A stretch of 64,000 bases of DNA. It comes from Actinocrinis sp035653575. Its GTDB lineage: Bacteria; Actinomycetota; Actinomycetes; Streptomycetales; Catenulisporaceae. The notes under the pieces are model-generated. The model was not told the origin of the DNA. It did no database searches and saw only the letters and a program-made list of their open reading frames with translations. Each line of letters opens with the position of its first letter. Position 1 is the stretch's first letter. Shown piece by piece: positions 14,389 through 22,898 of the stretch. Position numbers and translations under genes: made by a program. The stretch spans positions 27,287-91,286 of the forward strand of contig NZ_DASRBQ010000027.1 of assembly GCF_035653575.1 (NCBI RefSeq), in the 5' to 3' direction.

Positions 14389-17046
14389 ATGTCCGCGATC
14401 GAGGAGCGCACGCGTTCCGCCTACCGCCACGGCGCGGCCGGCCTTTCGAGCGCCGAGGCGGCGCGGCGGCTGGAAGCCGACGGTCCGAACGCTTTGCCTG
14501 TGGCGCGGCGGGTGCGGCTGTGGCGGCGGGTGCTGATGCAGCTGCGTGACCCGCTGGTGGCGGTGCTGCTCGTGGCGGCCGCGCTCACCATCGGTACCGG
14601 CGACTGGACCGACGCCGGCGTGATCCTGCTGGTGATCGTGGTCAACACCAGTGTCGGCGTCGCGCAGGAGGTCAAGGCGGAGCAGGCGATCGCCGCCTTG
14701 GGGACGCTGACCGCGCCGCACGCCCGGGTGGTGCGCGACGGGCAACAGCGCCAGATCGCCTCGGCCGAGGTCGTGGTCGGGGATCTGCTGGTACTGGGGG
14801 AGGGGGAGATCGTCCCGGCCGACGCCGACCTGGTCGAAGCCGCGGCGCTGCTGGTGGACGAATCCGCGCTCACCGGCGAATCAGTGCCCGTAGACAAGGG
14901 CGCGGTGCCGGAGATTGAGAGTGACTCCGCTTCGGATCCCGAGTCGGATGGCTCGGGCTGGGCGCTTTCGGCGGGAACGGTCGTGGTGCGGGGCCGGGGA
15001 CTGGCCGTGGTCACGGCGACTGGGACGCAGAGCGCAATGGGACGCATCGCCGCGCTGATGGCGAGCGGTCCCGTGCTCACCCCGCTGCAGCGCCGTCTGG
15101 TCGGCGTCGGCCGCGCACTAGCGATCGTCGCGGTGGTGCTGTGCGCCGTGGTACTGGCGCTCGGGCTCGCGCGCGGACAGTCGGTGGAGTTGATGGTGGT
15201 CACGGCGATCAGCCTCGTGGTCGCCGCGGTTCCCGAGTCGCTGCCCGCCGTGGTCACGCTCGCGCTCGCACTCGGCGCACGCCGGATGGCCGGCCGACAG
15301 GCGCTCGTGCGCCGCCTGCCCGCAGTCGAGACCCTGGGCTCGGTCACGGTCCTCGCCACCGACAAGACCGGGACGCTGACCGAGGGTGTCATGGTCGCCC
15401 GCGCGCTGTGGACCCCGAGCGGTGGGGCGGCGACGATCAGCGGCACCGGTTACGCCCCCGAAGGCAGCATCACGCGGGGTCAGCTCACGTTGAGTGCCGA
15501 GCACGACGCGGACGCCGCGGACCTGCTGGCCGCGGCGGCGATGTGCAATGACGCGATCCTGAGACCGCCGGACGACGGCCAGAACGCTGCGTGGAGCGCG
15601 CTGGGAGACCCGACCGAGGCGGCGCTTCTGGCGGCGGCACGCAAGTTCGGCGTCGATGTCAGCATGCTGGCTGAGCGGCATCCCCGCCTCGCCGAGGTGC
15701 CGTTCGACAGCGACCGGCGCCGAATGACCACAGTGCACGCACTGTCCGGCGGCGCGGTCCGCGTCATCTGCAAGGGCGCTCCCGAGACCGTGCTGCGCTT
15801 CCCGGTCCTCGACGAGCCCCGCGCGGTGATCGACGAGGCGCTGCGCCGCGCCGAGGACTACGCCCGTGACGGCCTGCGGGTGCTCGCCATCGCGCAAAGC
15901 GACAGGCTCTCGCCCGACCTGACCGACCCGGCCCAGCTTGAGCAGAGCCTGCGCCTGTCGGGACTGATCGGGATCATGGACCCGCCGCGAGCCTCCGCCG
16001 CGGCCACGGTCGCCGCGTGCCGGTCCGCGGGTATCGTCCCGCTGCTGATCACCGGCGACCACCCGGCCACCGCGCGGGTAATCGCCGCCGATCTCGGCAT
16101 CCTCGAGCCCGGCACCGACGTGGTGGACTGCCGTGAGCTGTCCGCGATGGACCAGGCCGCGGTGCGCGCGGCGCGGGTGTTCGCCAGGGCGGTGCCGGAG
16201 CAGAAGCTCGCGATCGTCGAGGCGCACCGCTCGGCCGGGGACGTCGTCGCGATGACCGGCGACGGGGTCAACGACGCCCCGGCGCTGCGCCGGGCGGACA
16301 TCGGCGTGGCGATGGGGCGGCGCGGCACCGAGGTCGCCCGGCAGGCAGCCGATCTGGTGCTGGCCGATGACGAGCTGGGCACCGTGGTCGCCGCCGCGGA
16401 GGAGGGGCGCCGGGTCTACGCCAACATCCGCCGCTTCCTGCTCTACGGCCTGGCCGGCGGCAGCGCGGAGATCGCGGTCATGCTCGTCGGCCCGGCGGTC
16501 GGGCTTGCGCTCCCGCTGCTGCCTTCGCAGATCCTCTGGATCAACCTGCTGACTCACGGGCTGCCGGGTGTCGCGCTGGGCAGCGAGCCGGTGGACCCGG
16601 ACGCGATGAGCCGTCCGCCGCGCCCGCCGGCTGAGAGCGTGCTCGGCGCGGGATTGTGGCAGCGCATCCTGCGCATCGGCGCGGTCATCAGTGCCGTGAC
16701 GCTCGGTGTCGCGCTGTGGGGACACGCGACCGGCCGCCCGTGGCAGAGCATGGCGTTCTTCGCACTCGGCACCACACAGCTGGCGGTCGGTCTGGCGTCG
16801 CGGGCCAGGCCGGGAACGCGTAGCAACCCGCTGCTGCCGATCGCGATCCTCGGCGCGCTCGCCCTGCAGCTCGCCGGGCTCTACCTCGCCCCGCTGCGCG
16901 ACCTGCTGGGAACGCAGCCGCTGACGGCATTCGAATTGCTGATGGTCGGCGGCCTGTCCATCCTCGGTTACATCGCGCTCAAGCTTGATCGGCTCATTCC
17001 GTCCAGATCACCCGCGGAACCGGAGCCGACCCGTCGGCACGTGTGA
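14389..17046 (+). CDS. P2-type cation-transporting ATPase, calcium-pump-like
   Basis: An 885-residue P-type ATPase. Domains in order are an N-terminal cation ATPase region (GLSSAEAARRLEADGPNAL), actuator motif TGES (162-165), fourth helix VPESLPAVVTLALALGARRMA (PESLP at 282-286, where calcium pumps usually have PEGLP), phosphorylation site DKTGTLT with Asp325, the P-domain TGDGVNDAPALRRADIGVAMG hinge, and a C-terminal group of membrane helices. It probably exports Ca2+ or another divalent or monovalent cation at the cost of ATP. ATG 14389 follows GAAGGG. The strongly structured segment at 14204-14292 precedes it. Confidence 0.9.
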   Translation: MSAIEERTRSAYRHGAAGLSSAEAARRLEADGPNALPVARRVRLWRRVLMQLRDPLVAVLLVAAALTIGTGDWTDAGVILLVIVVNTSVGVAQEVKAEQAIAALGTLTAPHARVVRDGQQRQIASAEVVVGDLLVLGEGEIVPADADLVEAAALLVDESALTGESVPVDKGAVPEIESDSASDPESDGSGWALSAGTVVVRGRGLAVVTATGTQSAMGRIAALMASGPVLTPLQRRLVGVGRALAIVAVVLCAVVLALGLARGQSVELMVVTAISLVVAAVPESLPAVVTLALALGARRMAGRQALVRRLPAVETLGSVTVLATDKTGTLTEGVMVARALWTPSGGAATISGTGYAPEGSITRGQLTLSAEHDADAADLLAAAAMCNDAILRPPDDGQNAAWSALGDPTEAALLAAARKFGVDVSMLAERHPRLAEVPFDSDRRRMTTVHALSGGAVRVICKGAPETVLRFPVLDEPRAVIDEALRRAEDYARDGLRVLAIAQSDRLSPDLTDPAQLEQSLRLSGLIGIMDPPRASAAATVAACRSAGIVPLLITGDHPATARVIAADLGILEPGTDVVDCRELSAMDQAAVRAARVFARAVPEQKLAIVEAHRSAGDVVAMTGDGVNDAPALRRADIGVAMGRRGTEVARQAADLVLADDELGTVVAAAEEGRRVYANIRRFLLYGLAGGSAEIAVMLVGPAVGLALPLLPSQILWINLLTHGLPGVALGSEPVDPDAMSRPPRPPAESVLGAGLWQRILRIGAVISAVTLGVALWGHATGRPWQSMAFFALGTTQLAVGLASRARPGTRSNPLLPIAILGALALQLAGLYLAPLRDLLGTQPLTAFELLMVGGLSILGYIALKLDRLIPSRSPAEPEPTRRHV

Positions 17047-17188
17047 CGATCGGCTCTCCTACCGGTGACCCTCGGCCCGATGAGGCCGCCTACGTCTGGA
17101 CGGAAACTGAGCTTGAGGGCGTGCGGCAGTCGCATCGTTCACCGATGCGTCGCATTGACGCGTCCGGCTGCCCCAGGCGGTGAGGAAA

Positions 17189-18100
17189 ATGTCTGCTCGG
17201 TCATTCCTGAGCATTGGATTCACGGCGTGCATCACGCTGACCGTCGCCTCCGTCGCGGCATGTGGAAGCGGGAGCACGGACACCTTAGGCGCGCCCGCGA
17301 CCACCGTGAGCTCGCCTTCGATTCCGACCGTGCCCCTTGTCCCGTCCACGGCGCGCAGTTCGCCCGCGGCTCCGCAGCACACATCGGCGGCGCCGTCCGG
17401 CAAGCCGTCGCCGAGCGCGCCGCAGCGCACGACCTCGCGCCCGGCGCCGCCCCCGACGGCCGCGCCGTTCCCCGCGCGCTTGGCCGGGACGGATTGGGAA
17501 CGCATCCCCACCACGCGCCACGTCGTCGCGCTGACCTTCGACGCCGGGGCGAACGCGGACGGCGTCTCCTCGATCCTCGCCACCTTGCGCACCGAGGGCG
17601 TGCCGGCCACCTTCTTCCTGACCGGCGACTTCGTCAATCAGTTCCCTGCGGCCGCCCGGCAGATCGCCTCGGCCCAGCGCGTCGGCAACCACTCGATGGA
17701 CCACCCGTACTTCACCAAGCTCACCGGCGCCCAGATCACCAGCGAACTGACCCGGGCGCGCCAAGCGATCGGCGCGGTGGCCGGCAAGGACCCGCACCCC
17801 TGGTTCCGCTTCCCGTTCGGTGACCGCAACAGTTCGACCATCGCCGCGGTCAACGCCTCCGGCTACGTGCCGGTGCGCTGGACCGTCGACACCCTCGGCT
17901 GGAAAGGCACCAGCGGCGGCATCACCGCGCAGATCGTGCGCGACCGAGTCGTCAACGCCCTGCAACCCGGCGAGATCGTGCTGATGCACTGCGGCTCGAA
18001 CCCCACCGACCACACCACGCTCGACGCCGTCGCGCTGAGCGGCATCATCCAGACCCTCAAGGCCCGCGGGTACGGCTTCGTCACCCTCGACGCGCTCTGA
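17189..18100 (+). CDS. Lipoprotein polysaccharide deacetylase (NodB homology)
   Basis: A 303-residue exported enzyme. Signal peptide and lipobox SVAACGS are followed by a Pro/Ser/Thr-rich linker (about 30-95) and a NodB domain. Motif 1 is TFDAGANADG, in which the second Asp of the usual TFDDG is Ala. Motif 2 is NHSMDHP with the two zinc-ligand histidines. Motif 3 is FRFPFGDRN, and LMHCG is near the C terminus. It probably removes N- or O-acetyl groups from peptidoglycan or other wall glycans. GAGGAAA before ATG 17189 supports this start; GTG 17180 is possible. Confidence 0.85.
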   Translation: MSARSFLSIGFTACITLTVASVAACGSGSTDTLGAPATTVSSPSIPTVPLVPSTARSSPAAPQHTSAAPSGKPSPSAPQRTTSRPAPPPTAAPFPARLAGTDWERIPTTRHVVALTFDAGANADGVSSILATLRTEGVPATFFLTGDFVNQFPAAARQIASAQRVGNHSMDHPYFTKLTGAQITSELTRARQAIGAVAGKDPHPWFRFPFGDRNSSTIAAVNASGYVPVRWTVDTLGWKGTSGGITAQIVRDRVVNALQPGEIVLMHCGSNPTDHTTLDAVALSGIIQTLKARGYGFVTLDAL

Positions 18101-18121
18101 GCTGAAGCGGAGGCAGCACCG

Positions 18122-18778
18122 ATGTCGGACATCAGACACACCCGGCACACCACGAGGCACGTGGCCGAAAGCGTGGCCCTGGCCACCGTCAGCTACCCGG
18201 CGCTGCTGCGCAAGCGCTGCCTGACCTGGGGCGCGACGCACGAGGAGCGCGTGCGTGAGATGCCCGGCGACGACCTGCTGCCCTCGGCCGCCGTAGTCAC
18301 GACCCGGGCCATCACGATCCACGCCCCGGCCTCCGCGGTCTGGCCGTGGCTGGTGCAGATGGGTCCCGGCCGCGGCGGCGCGTACAGCTACGACTGGATC
18401 GAGAACCTGCTCGGCCTGGGCATCCACAGCGTCGACGAGATCCTGCCCGAGTTCCAGCACCCGCAGGTCGGCGACGCACAGCGGCTCGGGAGGAAAGGTC
18501 CCGTGCTGCGCCTCGCGGTGCTCGAACCCGAGCGGGCCCTGGTCTTCCGCTCCGACGACGGCGCCTGGGTGTGGTCCTTCGGGCTCTACCCGCAGGGCGA
18601 GAGCACCCGGCTGGTCAGCCGCAACCGCATCACCCGGCCCCATCGCACGCCGGTCACCGCGGCGTTCGACATGTACGTGATGGAGCCGGGCAGCCTGGTG
18701 ATGGAGCGCAAGATGCTGCACGGCATCAAGCAGAGGGCTGAGATGCTCGCGAGCGAACCGGCGGTCAGCGCGGTGTGA
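18122..18778 (+). CDS. SRPBCC (START-like) family protein
   Basis: A 218-residue protein. The pattern VVTTRAITIHAPASAVWPWLVQMGPGRGGAYSYDWIENLLGLG is the typical entry strand and helix of the actinobacterial SRPBCC group (polyketide cyclase/START fold), followed by LEPERALVFRSDDGAWVWSFGLYP and a long C-terminal helix. These proteins hold a hydrophobic ligand in a deep pocket; no ligand is known here. GGAGG stands before ATG 18122. It follows the deacetylase by 21 bases and is probably cotranscribed. A 13-bp hairpin covers its stop. Confidence 0.8.
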   Translation: MSDIRHTRHTTRHVAESVALATVSYPALLRKRCLTWGATHEERVREMPGDDLLPSAAVVTTRAITIHAPASAVWPWLVQMGPGRGGAYSYDWIENLLGLGIHSVDEILPEFQHPQVGDAQRLGRKGPVLRLAVLEPERALVFRSDDGAWVWSFGLYPQGESTRLVSRNRITRPHRTPVTAAFDMYVMEPGSLVMERKMLHGIKQRAEMLASEPAVSAV

Positions 18779-18790
18779 CCGCCGGTTCGC
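18753..18790. terminator. Bidirectional hairpin terminator
   Basis: GCGAACCGGCGGT (18753-18765) pairs perfectly with ACCGCCGGTTCGC (18778-18790) around a 12-base loop. It spans the stop of the SRPBCC gene and lies between two convergent genes. Confidence 0.7.
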
Positions 18791-18801
18791 GGGCGCCGCG
18801 G

Positions 18802-19239
18802 CTAGGCCGACGCGCGGGTGCGCCTGCGCGCGGTGAGGATCGGGACGAGCGTGAGCAGGAGCAGGAAGCCCTCGACGATGAGGCTGACGACGCCGAGCGG
18901 TTCGTTCCAGTTGCCCTTGTCGTCGGAGTAGTCGGGCAGGCCGGGCCCGCGCGAGAGGATGTAGCCGACGATGGGCCCGGCGGCGACGCCGAGCGAGAGC
19001 AGCCAGCCGAGCACGGAGCTGGACTGGATCAGCAGCAGCGCCGCGAGGACGCCGACGATCTCCAGCACGTAGTAGCCGGCGCCGACGTACGAGGGCTCCT
19101 TGCTGCCGGGTATGCCGCCCTGATCGATCACGTGGATGACGCTCACGCCCAGGCACAGCAGGGCGGCGGTGGCCCTGCGGGCGGCGTCGACGGCGGTGGC
19201 TTGGACGGTCTCGACGGTGCGTTCCTGCAACTCGACCAT
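18802..19239 (-). CDS. Small four-helix integral membrane protein
   Basis: A 145-residue protein with about four hydrophobic segments (ATAALLCLGVSVIHVIDQGG, YYVLEIVGVLAALLLI, VLGWLLSLGVAAGPIVGYILS, GVVSLIVEGFLLLLTLVPIL) and a basic C-terminal tail. It resembles uncharacterised actinobacterial membrane proteins, and no catalytic motif is visible. ATG 19239 is chosen because GAGGAGAACGCC precedes it; the longer frame to 19299 lacks a ribosome binding site. Confidence 0.7.
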   Translation of the reverse strand: MVELQERTVETVQATAVDAARRATAALLCLGVSVIHVIDQGGIPGSKEPSYVGAGYYVLEIVGVLAALLLIQSSSVLGWLLSLGVAAGPIVGYILSRGPGLPDYSDDKGNWNEPLGVVSLIVEGFLLLLTLVPILTARRRTRASA

Positions 19240-19892
19240 GGCGCGTTCTCCTCGCGTGGGCGCGGCGGCGGCTCCCGCACGGAATGCCGGGCCGACCACC
19301 TCGGGGGGCAGCGCTCGTTTTCCGTCGTGGCTATGAAGGCGGAATTCCGAGGCTTATTCGCGAGAGCACGCGCGCATGGCGCAGTGCCCGCGCGTCGCCG
19401 ATTCCGTCGAACGCTGCGGTTGACAGGTGTGCGGTTATCGCTGCCTCCGGCGGCTCGATCCGCGCGCCCGCCCCGGGGCGCGAACCAGCACACGGCGGCA
19501 CGCAGGGTGGTTCAGGCTGTTGGGCGGCAGCCTGTTGACGTGCATAAATCAAGTGTCCCGGAACAGGGTGGCAGCGCCTTTCCCAGAACACTGCTTCGAC
19601 GGTAGGCGACCGGATCATGACCCGTCAAGAAGAATGATGAGGGTTTCATGAGAATTGACCGCCGTTTACCGGACCGCCGCAAGAGAGTTTACCTGGCGTG
19701 ACTGATCTTGCTGCTGTGACTGATGTGACGAGTCGTGAGCGCGGAGTTTCGAAAACTCGGCTTGTTTCGAAAACGTAAAGCCGGTTTCGAAAGCCGCACA
19801 CGCCCGCGTTTCCCAAGCCGAATAGGAGCACCCTGCGAAAACGGTTTCCGCCGCCTCGCGCCCGCAACGAGGGAGCGAGGCGGCCCCGTGAG
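19240..19892. other. Intergenic region without a convincing gene
   Basis: These 653 bases lie between the start of the membrane protein gene and the stop of the OsmC-like gene, both on the minus strand. Short frames on both strands lack coding-like residue composition and ribosome binding sites. GC content drops around 19600-19850. The only clear structure is three TTTCGAAA palindromes at 19747-19792. Confidence 0.6.
19747..19792. repeat. Array of three TTTCGAAA palindromes
   Basis: Identical 8-bp palindromes stand at 19747-19754, 19765-19772 and 19785-19792, spaced 18 and 20 bp (about two helical turns). Two share the longer unit GTTTCGAAAAC. The array looks like a cooperative protein-binding site in an otherwise empty, locally less GC-rich region. 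No binder is known. Confidence 0.55.
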
Positions 19893-20558
19893 TCAGCGCA
19901 CGTCGATCTCGATCTCGATCGCGGGCCGGCAGTGCGCCGCCTCGCGCAGCACGCTCCTGGTCAGCAGCGCCCGCAACGCGTTCTTGCGCTCGCCGCCCAG
20001 GCTCGGCGGAGTGGTGACGAGCGCCGTGAGCGTTCGGCCCGCGCCGCGGTCCGCGGCGCTCACCGAGACGCGCAGGCCGTCGCGGCGGATCTCGTGCCGC
20101 GCGAGGAAGCGTTCGGCGCGGCGGGTCAGCTCCACGGCGAGGGCCGCGGCGAGCAGGTCCGACACGGCGTCGTGCCCGGACGGGCCGCCGACCGGATCGA
20201 GCAGCAGGTGCCGCCCGCCGACGTGCACCGCGTACTGCCGCGAGTCGATGTAGTCCACGTCGGTCGACCGCACGGCGGACGCCGCATCGCTCTCGGCGGC
20301 CGCGGCGTGTGCGAGCAGGTGGGCGGCGAGCCGGCGCGCCTCCTGCGGAGTGAAGCTCGCCCAGAGCGTGTCGCCGTCCTGCGGCAGTGGGCTGGTGCTG
20401 AGCGAGACCCGGGCCGCCGGATGCGCGAGCCTCTCCAGCCGCAAGCCGCTGACCGTGAATTCGCGTCCGCATGTGGTGCGCACCACGTCGCGGCCCAGGC
20501 GGCGTCCGGCGTCTTCGAGCCCGCGTGCCATCGGGCTCTCGGTGGACTGCGCTGTCAC
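19893..20558 (-). CDS. OsmC-like protein with N-terminal extension
   Basis: A 221-residue protein. The C-terminal part follows the OsmC/Ohr fold: LLLDPVGGPSGHDAVSDLLAAALAVELTRRAERFLAR is the central helix, then a strand pair, PPSLGGERKNALRALLTRSVLREAAHC and IEIEIDV. Ohr and OsmC enzymes use a Cys in the central helix and a second one in the later AxxCP-like helix to reduce peroxides. Here the central-helix Cys is missing and only the later one (AHC) remains. An unassigned 100-residue region precedes it. GTG 20558 follows GAGGAGG. An ATACCC-N4-GGGTAT operator 20 bases upstream suggests control by the CstR-like regulator. Confidence 0.6.
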   Translation of the reverse strand: MTAQSTESPMARGLEDAGRRLGRDVVRTTCGREFTVSGLRLERLAHPAARVSLSTSPLPQDGDTLWASFTPQEARRLAAHLLAHAAAAESDAASAVRSTDVDYIDSRQYAVHVGGRHLLLDPVGGPSGHDAVSDLLAAALAVELTRRAERFLARHEIRRDGLRVSVSAADRGAGRTLTALVTTPPSLGGERKNALRALLTRSVLREAAHCRPAIEIEIDVR

Positions 20559-20577
20559 GGTACGCCTCCTCGTTCTG

Positions 20578-20593
20578 ATACCCCGCTGGGTAT
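20578..20593. promoter_or_regulatory. CsoR/CstR-type operator 1
   Basis: ATACCC-CGCT-GGGTAT is a perfect 6-4-6 palindrome 20 bases upstream of the OsmC-like start. On the minus strand it overlaps a TATACC -10-like hexamer. The sequence follows the known CsoR/CstR operator pattern. Confidence 0.75.
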
Positions 20594-20632
20594 AAAGGGG
20601 CAACGCTCGACCGGTCACGGGCATTCCGTTCT

Positions 20633-20648
20633 ATACCCCCTCGGGTAT
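20633..20648. promoter_or_regulatory. CsoR/CstR-type operator 2
   Basis: ATACCC-CCTC-GGGTAT is a second perfect 6-4-6 palindrome, 42 bases before the DUF302 start. It overlaps TATACC (20632-20637), a plausible -10 element on the plus strand. With operator 1 it brackets the divergent promoter region. Confidence 0.75.
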
Positions 20649-20689
20649 GATGACGGATACCGGATGCGCCGGGCGACGGAGGCGATCAC

Positions 20690-21088
20690 ATGGCGGTTGT
20701 GGGCTACGGGACGAGTGTCCGGCTGAGCCGTCCGTTCAGCGAGACGGTCGACCGGGTGCGCGCGGCGCTCAAGGAGCAGGGCTTCGGCGTGCTCACCGAG
20801 ATCGACGTGCGCGCGACGATGCGCGAAAAGCTGGGCGAGGAGATGGAGCCGTACCTCATCCTCGGGGCGTGCAACCCGCCGCTGGCCCATCGCGCGCTCG
20901 ATGTCGAGCGCCGGATCGGCCTGCTGCTGCCCTGCAACGTGGTGGTGCGCGCCGACGGCGACGCGACCCTCGTCGAAGCGCTCGAGCCGCGCACGATGGT
21001 GTCGGTCACCGGCCGCGACGAGCTTGAGCCCATCGCGCAGGAAGCCGCCGCCAAGCTGGAGGCCGCGCTCGCCGCGCTCGACGGCTGA
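20690..21088 (+). CDS. DUF302 domain protein
   Basis: A 132-residue protein with the DUF302 pattern: VRLSRPFSETVDRVRAALKEQGFGVLTEIDVRATMREKLG, then YLILGACNPPLAHRALDVERRIGLLLPCNVVVR. The family is a small alpha/beta dimer often encoded with sulfur, thiosulfate or metal-stress genes; its activity is not known. Conserved Cys in GACNPP and LLPCN are present. GGAGG precedes ATG 20690. It is the first gene of the plus-strand sulfur unit and lies just behind operator 2; the repressor gene follows 66 bases later. Confidence 0.85.
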   Translation: MAVVGYGTSVRLSRPFSETVDRVRAALKEQGFGVLTEIDVRATMREKLGEEMEPYLILGACNPPLAHRALDVERRIGLLLPCNVVVRADGDATLVEALEPRTMVSVTGRDELEPIAQEAAAKLEAALAALDG

Positions 21089-21154
21089 GCGCGGGAACCG
21101 GCGACCCGCCGCGCCGGGGCGACGCCCTTACTCAAGGAAGAAGCGGTAGGAGAC

Positions 21155-21427
21155 ATGCAGATCGCCACCGACACGCTCGCCGACGTGATCGTCCGGCTGC
21201 GCCGAGCCCAGGGCCAGATCGGCGGCGTTATCCAGATGATCGAGGACGGACGGGACTGCAAGGACATCGTCACGCAACTCGCCGCCGCCTCCCGGGCCCT
21301 GGACCGCGCCGGCTTCAAGATCATCGCCACCGGCCTGCAGCAGTGCATCCTCGAGGAGCGCGACGGCTCCGGGCAGGCGGTTATCGACCGCGAGCAGATG
21401 GAGAAGCTCTTCCTCGCCCTCGCCTAG
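21155..21427 (+). CDS. CsoR/CstR-family repressor, probable persulfide sensor
   Basis: A 90-residue all-helical DUF156 regulator. C35 (RDCKD) and C64 (LQQCILEE) are 29 residues apart, the spacing of C31/C60 in the persulfide sensor CstR and of C36/C65 in copper sensor CsoR. Copper binding in CsoR also needs a His four residues before the second Cys; here that position is Gly60. Lack of the His and the sulfur-gene context favour CstR-like sensing of persulfides, in which the two thiols are bridged by sulfur and DNA is released. AGGAG precedes ATG 21155. Three matching operators lie nearby. Confidence 0.85.
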   Translation: MQIATDTLADVIVRLRRAQGQIGGVIQMIEDGRDCKDIVTQLAAASRALDRAGFKIIATGLQQCILEERDGSGQAVIDREQMEKLFLALA

Positions 21428-21457
21428 CCCTCCTTCCGGCCTGCCCGCCTCAGGGCT

Positions 21458-21503
21458 GCACTGAATCAGCGCCGCGCTGAATCAGCGCCGCACTGTATCC
21501 GCC
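21458..21503. repeat. Tandem 16-bp repeat after the repressor gene
   Basis: GCACTGAATCAGCGCC at 21458-21473, GCGCTGAATCAGCGCC at 21474-21489 and a partial third copy at 21490-21503. It lies between the repressor stop and operator 3. Confidence 0.75.
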
Positions 21504-21596
21504 ACACCTCATGTGGCGGCCGGGGGTCGTTTCTGGCCGCCTTCGGTCCAGACCAAGGTCTGCGATGGAAAGGGACGAATGCCCCTGCCTCGCGAC

Positions 21597-21612
21597 ATAC
21601 CCCCGGGGGCAT
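21597..21612. promoter_or_regulatory. CsoR/CstR-type operator 3
   Basis: ATACCC-CCGG-GGGCAT differs from the perfect palindrome in one base. It ends 9 bases before the start of the SQR-like gene, so binding would block both initiation and early elongation of a separate promoter for that gene. Confidence 0.65.
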
Positions 21613-21621
21613 GCTTGCGGC

Positions 21622-22863
21622 ATGAAGCGAATCGTGGTTCTGGGTGGTGCCACCGGCGGCACGCTGGTGGCCAACCGGCTGCGTCGCGCGCCGAGCATGC
21701 GCGAGGCGGAGATCACCGTGGTCGACCGGGATGACGCGCACGTCTATCAGCCCGGACTGCTGTTCACCCCGTTCGGGTCGCCCGAGCCGCGCTCGCTCGT
21801 GCGCCCGCGCCGCGCCCAGCTGCACGCGGGGATCGGCTTCCGCGAGGCTGGGATCGACCGGGTCGATCTCGACGCCGACCGGGTCTATCTCGACGACTCC
21901 TCGGCACTCGACTACGACGCGCTCGTCATCGCGACCGGCGCGCGGCTGCTGCCGGAGGAGACCGAAGGGCTGACCGGCGAAGGCTGGGGCGAGCGGGTCT
22001 TCACCTTCTACACGCCCGAAGGCGCCGAGTCCCTGCGCAAGGCACTGACACGCTTCGACGGCGGCCGCATCGCGGTGAACGTGGTGGACCTGCCGATCAA
22101 GTGCCCGGTGGCGCCGCTGGAGTTCTGCTTCCTGGCCGACTGGTACTTCCACCGCCGCGGGATCCGGGACCGGGTGGAGCTGACCTACGTCACCCCGCTC
22201 GACGGCGCGTTCACCAAGCCCGTCGCCTCGCGCGCCCTAGGCGGCCTGCTCGCACAGAAGGACGTGCAACTGGTCACCGAGTTCAACACCGGCGAGGTGG
22301 ACGGCAAGCGCGGGCGCCTGATCTCCTACGACCAGCGCGAGGTCCCGTTCGACCTGGCAGTGGTCGTGCCGCCGCACGGCGGCGCGGCCTACATCGAACG
22401 CTCACCGGGCCTCGGAGACGAACTCGGGTTCGTCCGGGTCGACGCGGGCACCTTGCAGTCCCTCGCCAAGCCGAACGTGTTCGCACTCGGCGACGCCACC
22501 GACGTCCCCGCGTCCAAGGCCGGATCCGTCGCCCACTTCGAGGGCGAGACGGTGGAACGCAACGTGCGCGCGTTCCTCGCCGGCCGCACGCTGCCGGCGC
22601 GCTTCGACGGACACGCCAACTGCTTCGTCGAGACCGGATACGGCCGCGCGCTGCTGATCGATTTCAACTACGAGACCGAGCCGCTGCCCGGTCACTATCC
22701 CGCGGCGCTCGGCCTGCCGCTGCTCAAGCAGTCGCGCCTGAACCACCTGGGCAAGCTCGCCTTCCAGCAGGTCTACTGGCGCGCCCTGCTCTCCGGCCGG
22801 GACCTGCCTGGGATCGCCGCCGATATGCCCACCCGCGGCAAGAGCGCCGCAGGACTGGGCTGA
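21622..22863 (+). CDS. SQR-like FAD-dependent oxidoreductase
   Basis: A 413-residue two-dinucleotide-binding flavoprotein. The N terminus is KRIVVLGGATGGTLVANRL, the middle has DYDALVIATGARL, and NVFALGDATDVPASKAGSVAHFEGE is the second flavin motif. C161 (PIKCPVAP) and C334 (HANCFVETG) are placed like the redox-active cysteine pair of sulfide:quinone oxidoreductases (C160 and C356 in the Acidithiobacillus enzyme). It probably oxidises sulfide to a persulfide or polysulfide and passes electrons to quinone or another acceptor; ferredoxin-type or NAD-linked alternatives remain. Operator 3 lies directly in front. It is followed by sulfur-carrier genes. Confidence 0.75.
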   Translation: MKRIVVLGGATGGTLVANRLRRAPSMREAEITVVDRDDAHVYQPGLLFTPFGSPEPRSLVRPRRAQLHAGIGFREAGIDRVDLDADRVYLDDSSALDYDALVIATGARLLPEETEGLTGEGWGERVFTFYTPEGAESLRKALTRFDGGRIAVNVVDLPIKCPVAPLEFCFLADWYFHRRGIRDRVELTYVTPLDGAFTKPVASRALGGLLAQKDVQLVTEFNTGEVDGKRGRLISYDQREVPFDLAVVVPPHGGAAYIERSPGLGDELGFVRVDAGTLQSLAKPNVFALGDATDVPASKAGSVAHFEGETVERNVRAFLAGRTLPARFDGHANCFVETGYGRALLIDFNYETEPLPGHYPAALGLPLLKQSRLNHLGKLAFQQVYWRALLSGRDLPGIAADMPTRGKSAAGLG

Positions 22864-22898
22864 GCCCCGCGCGGGCCGCTACCGAAAGGAATCCGATC

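Noticed and set aside
21155..21427. Copper-sensing CsoR
   Set aside because: The His ligand position is Gly60, and the regulon holds sulfur genes, not copper exporters or chaperones.
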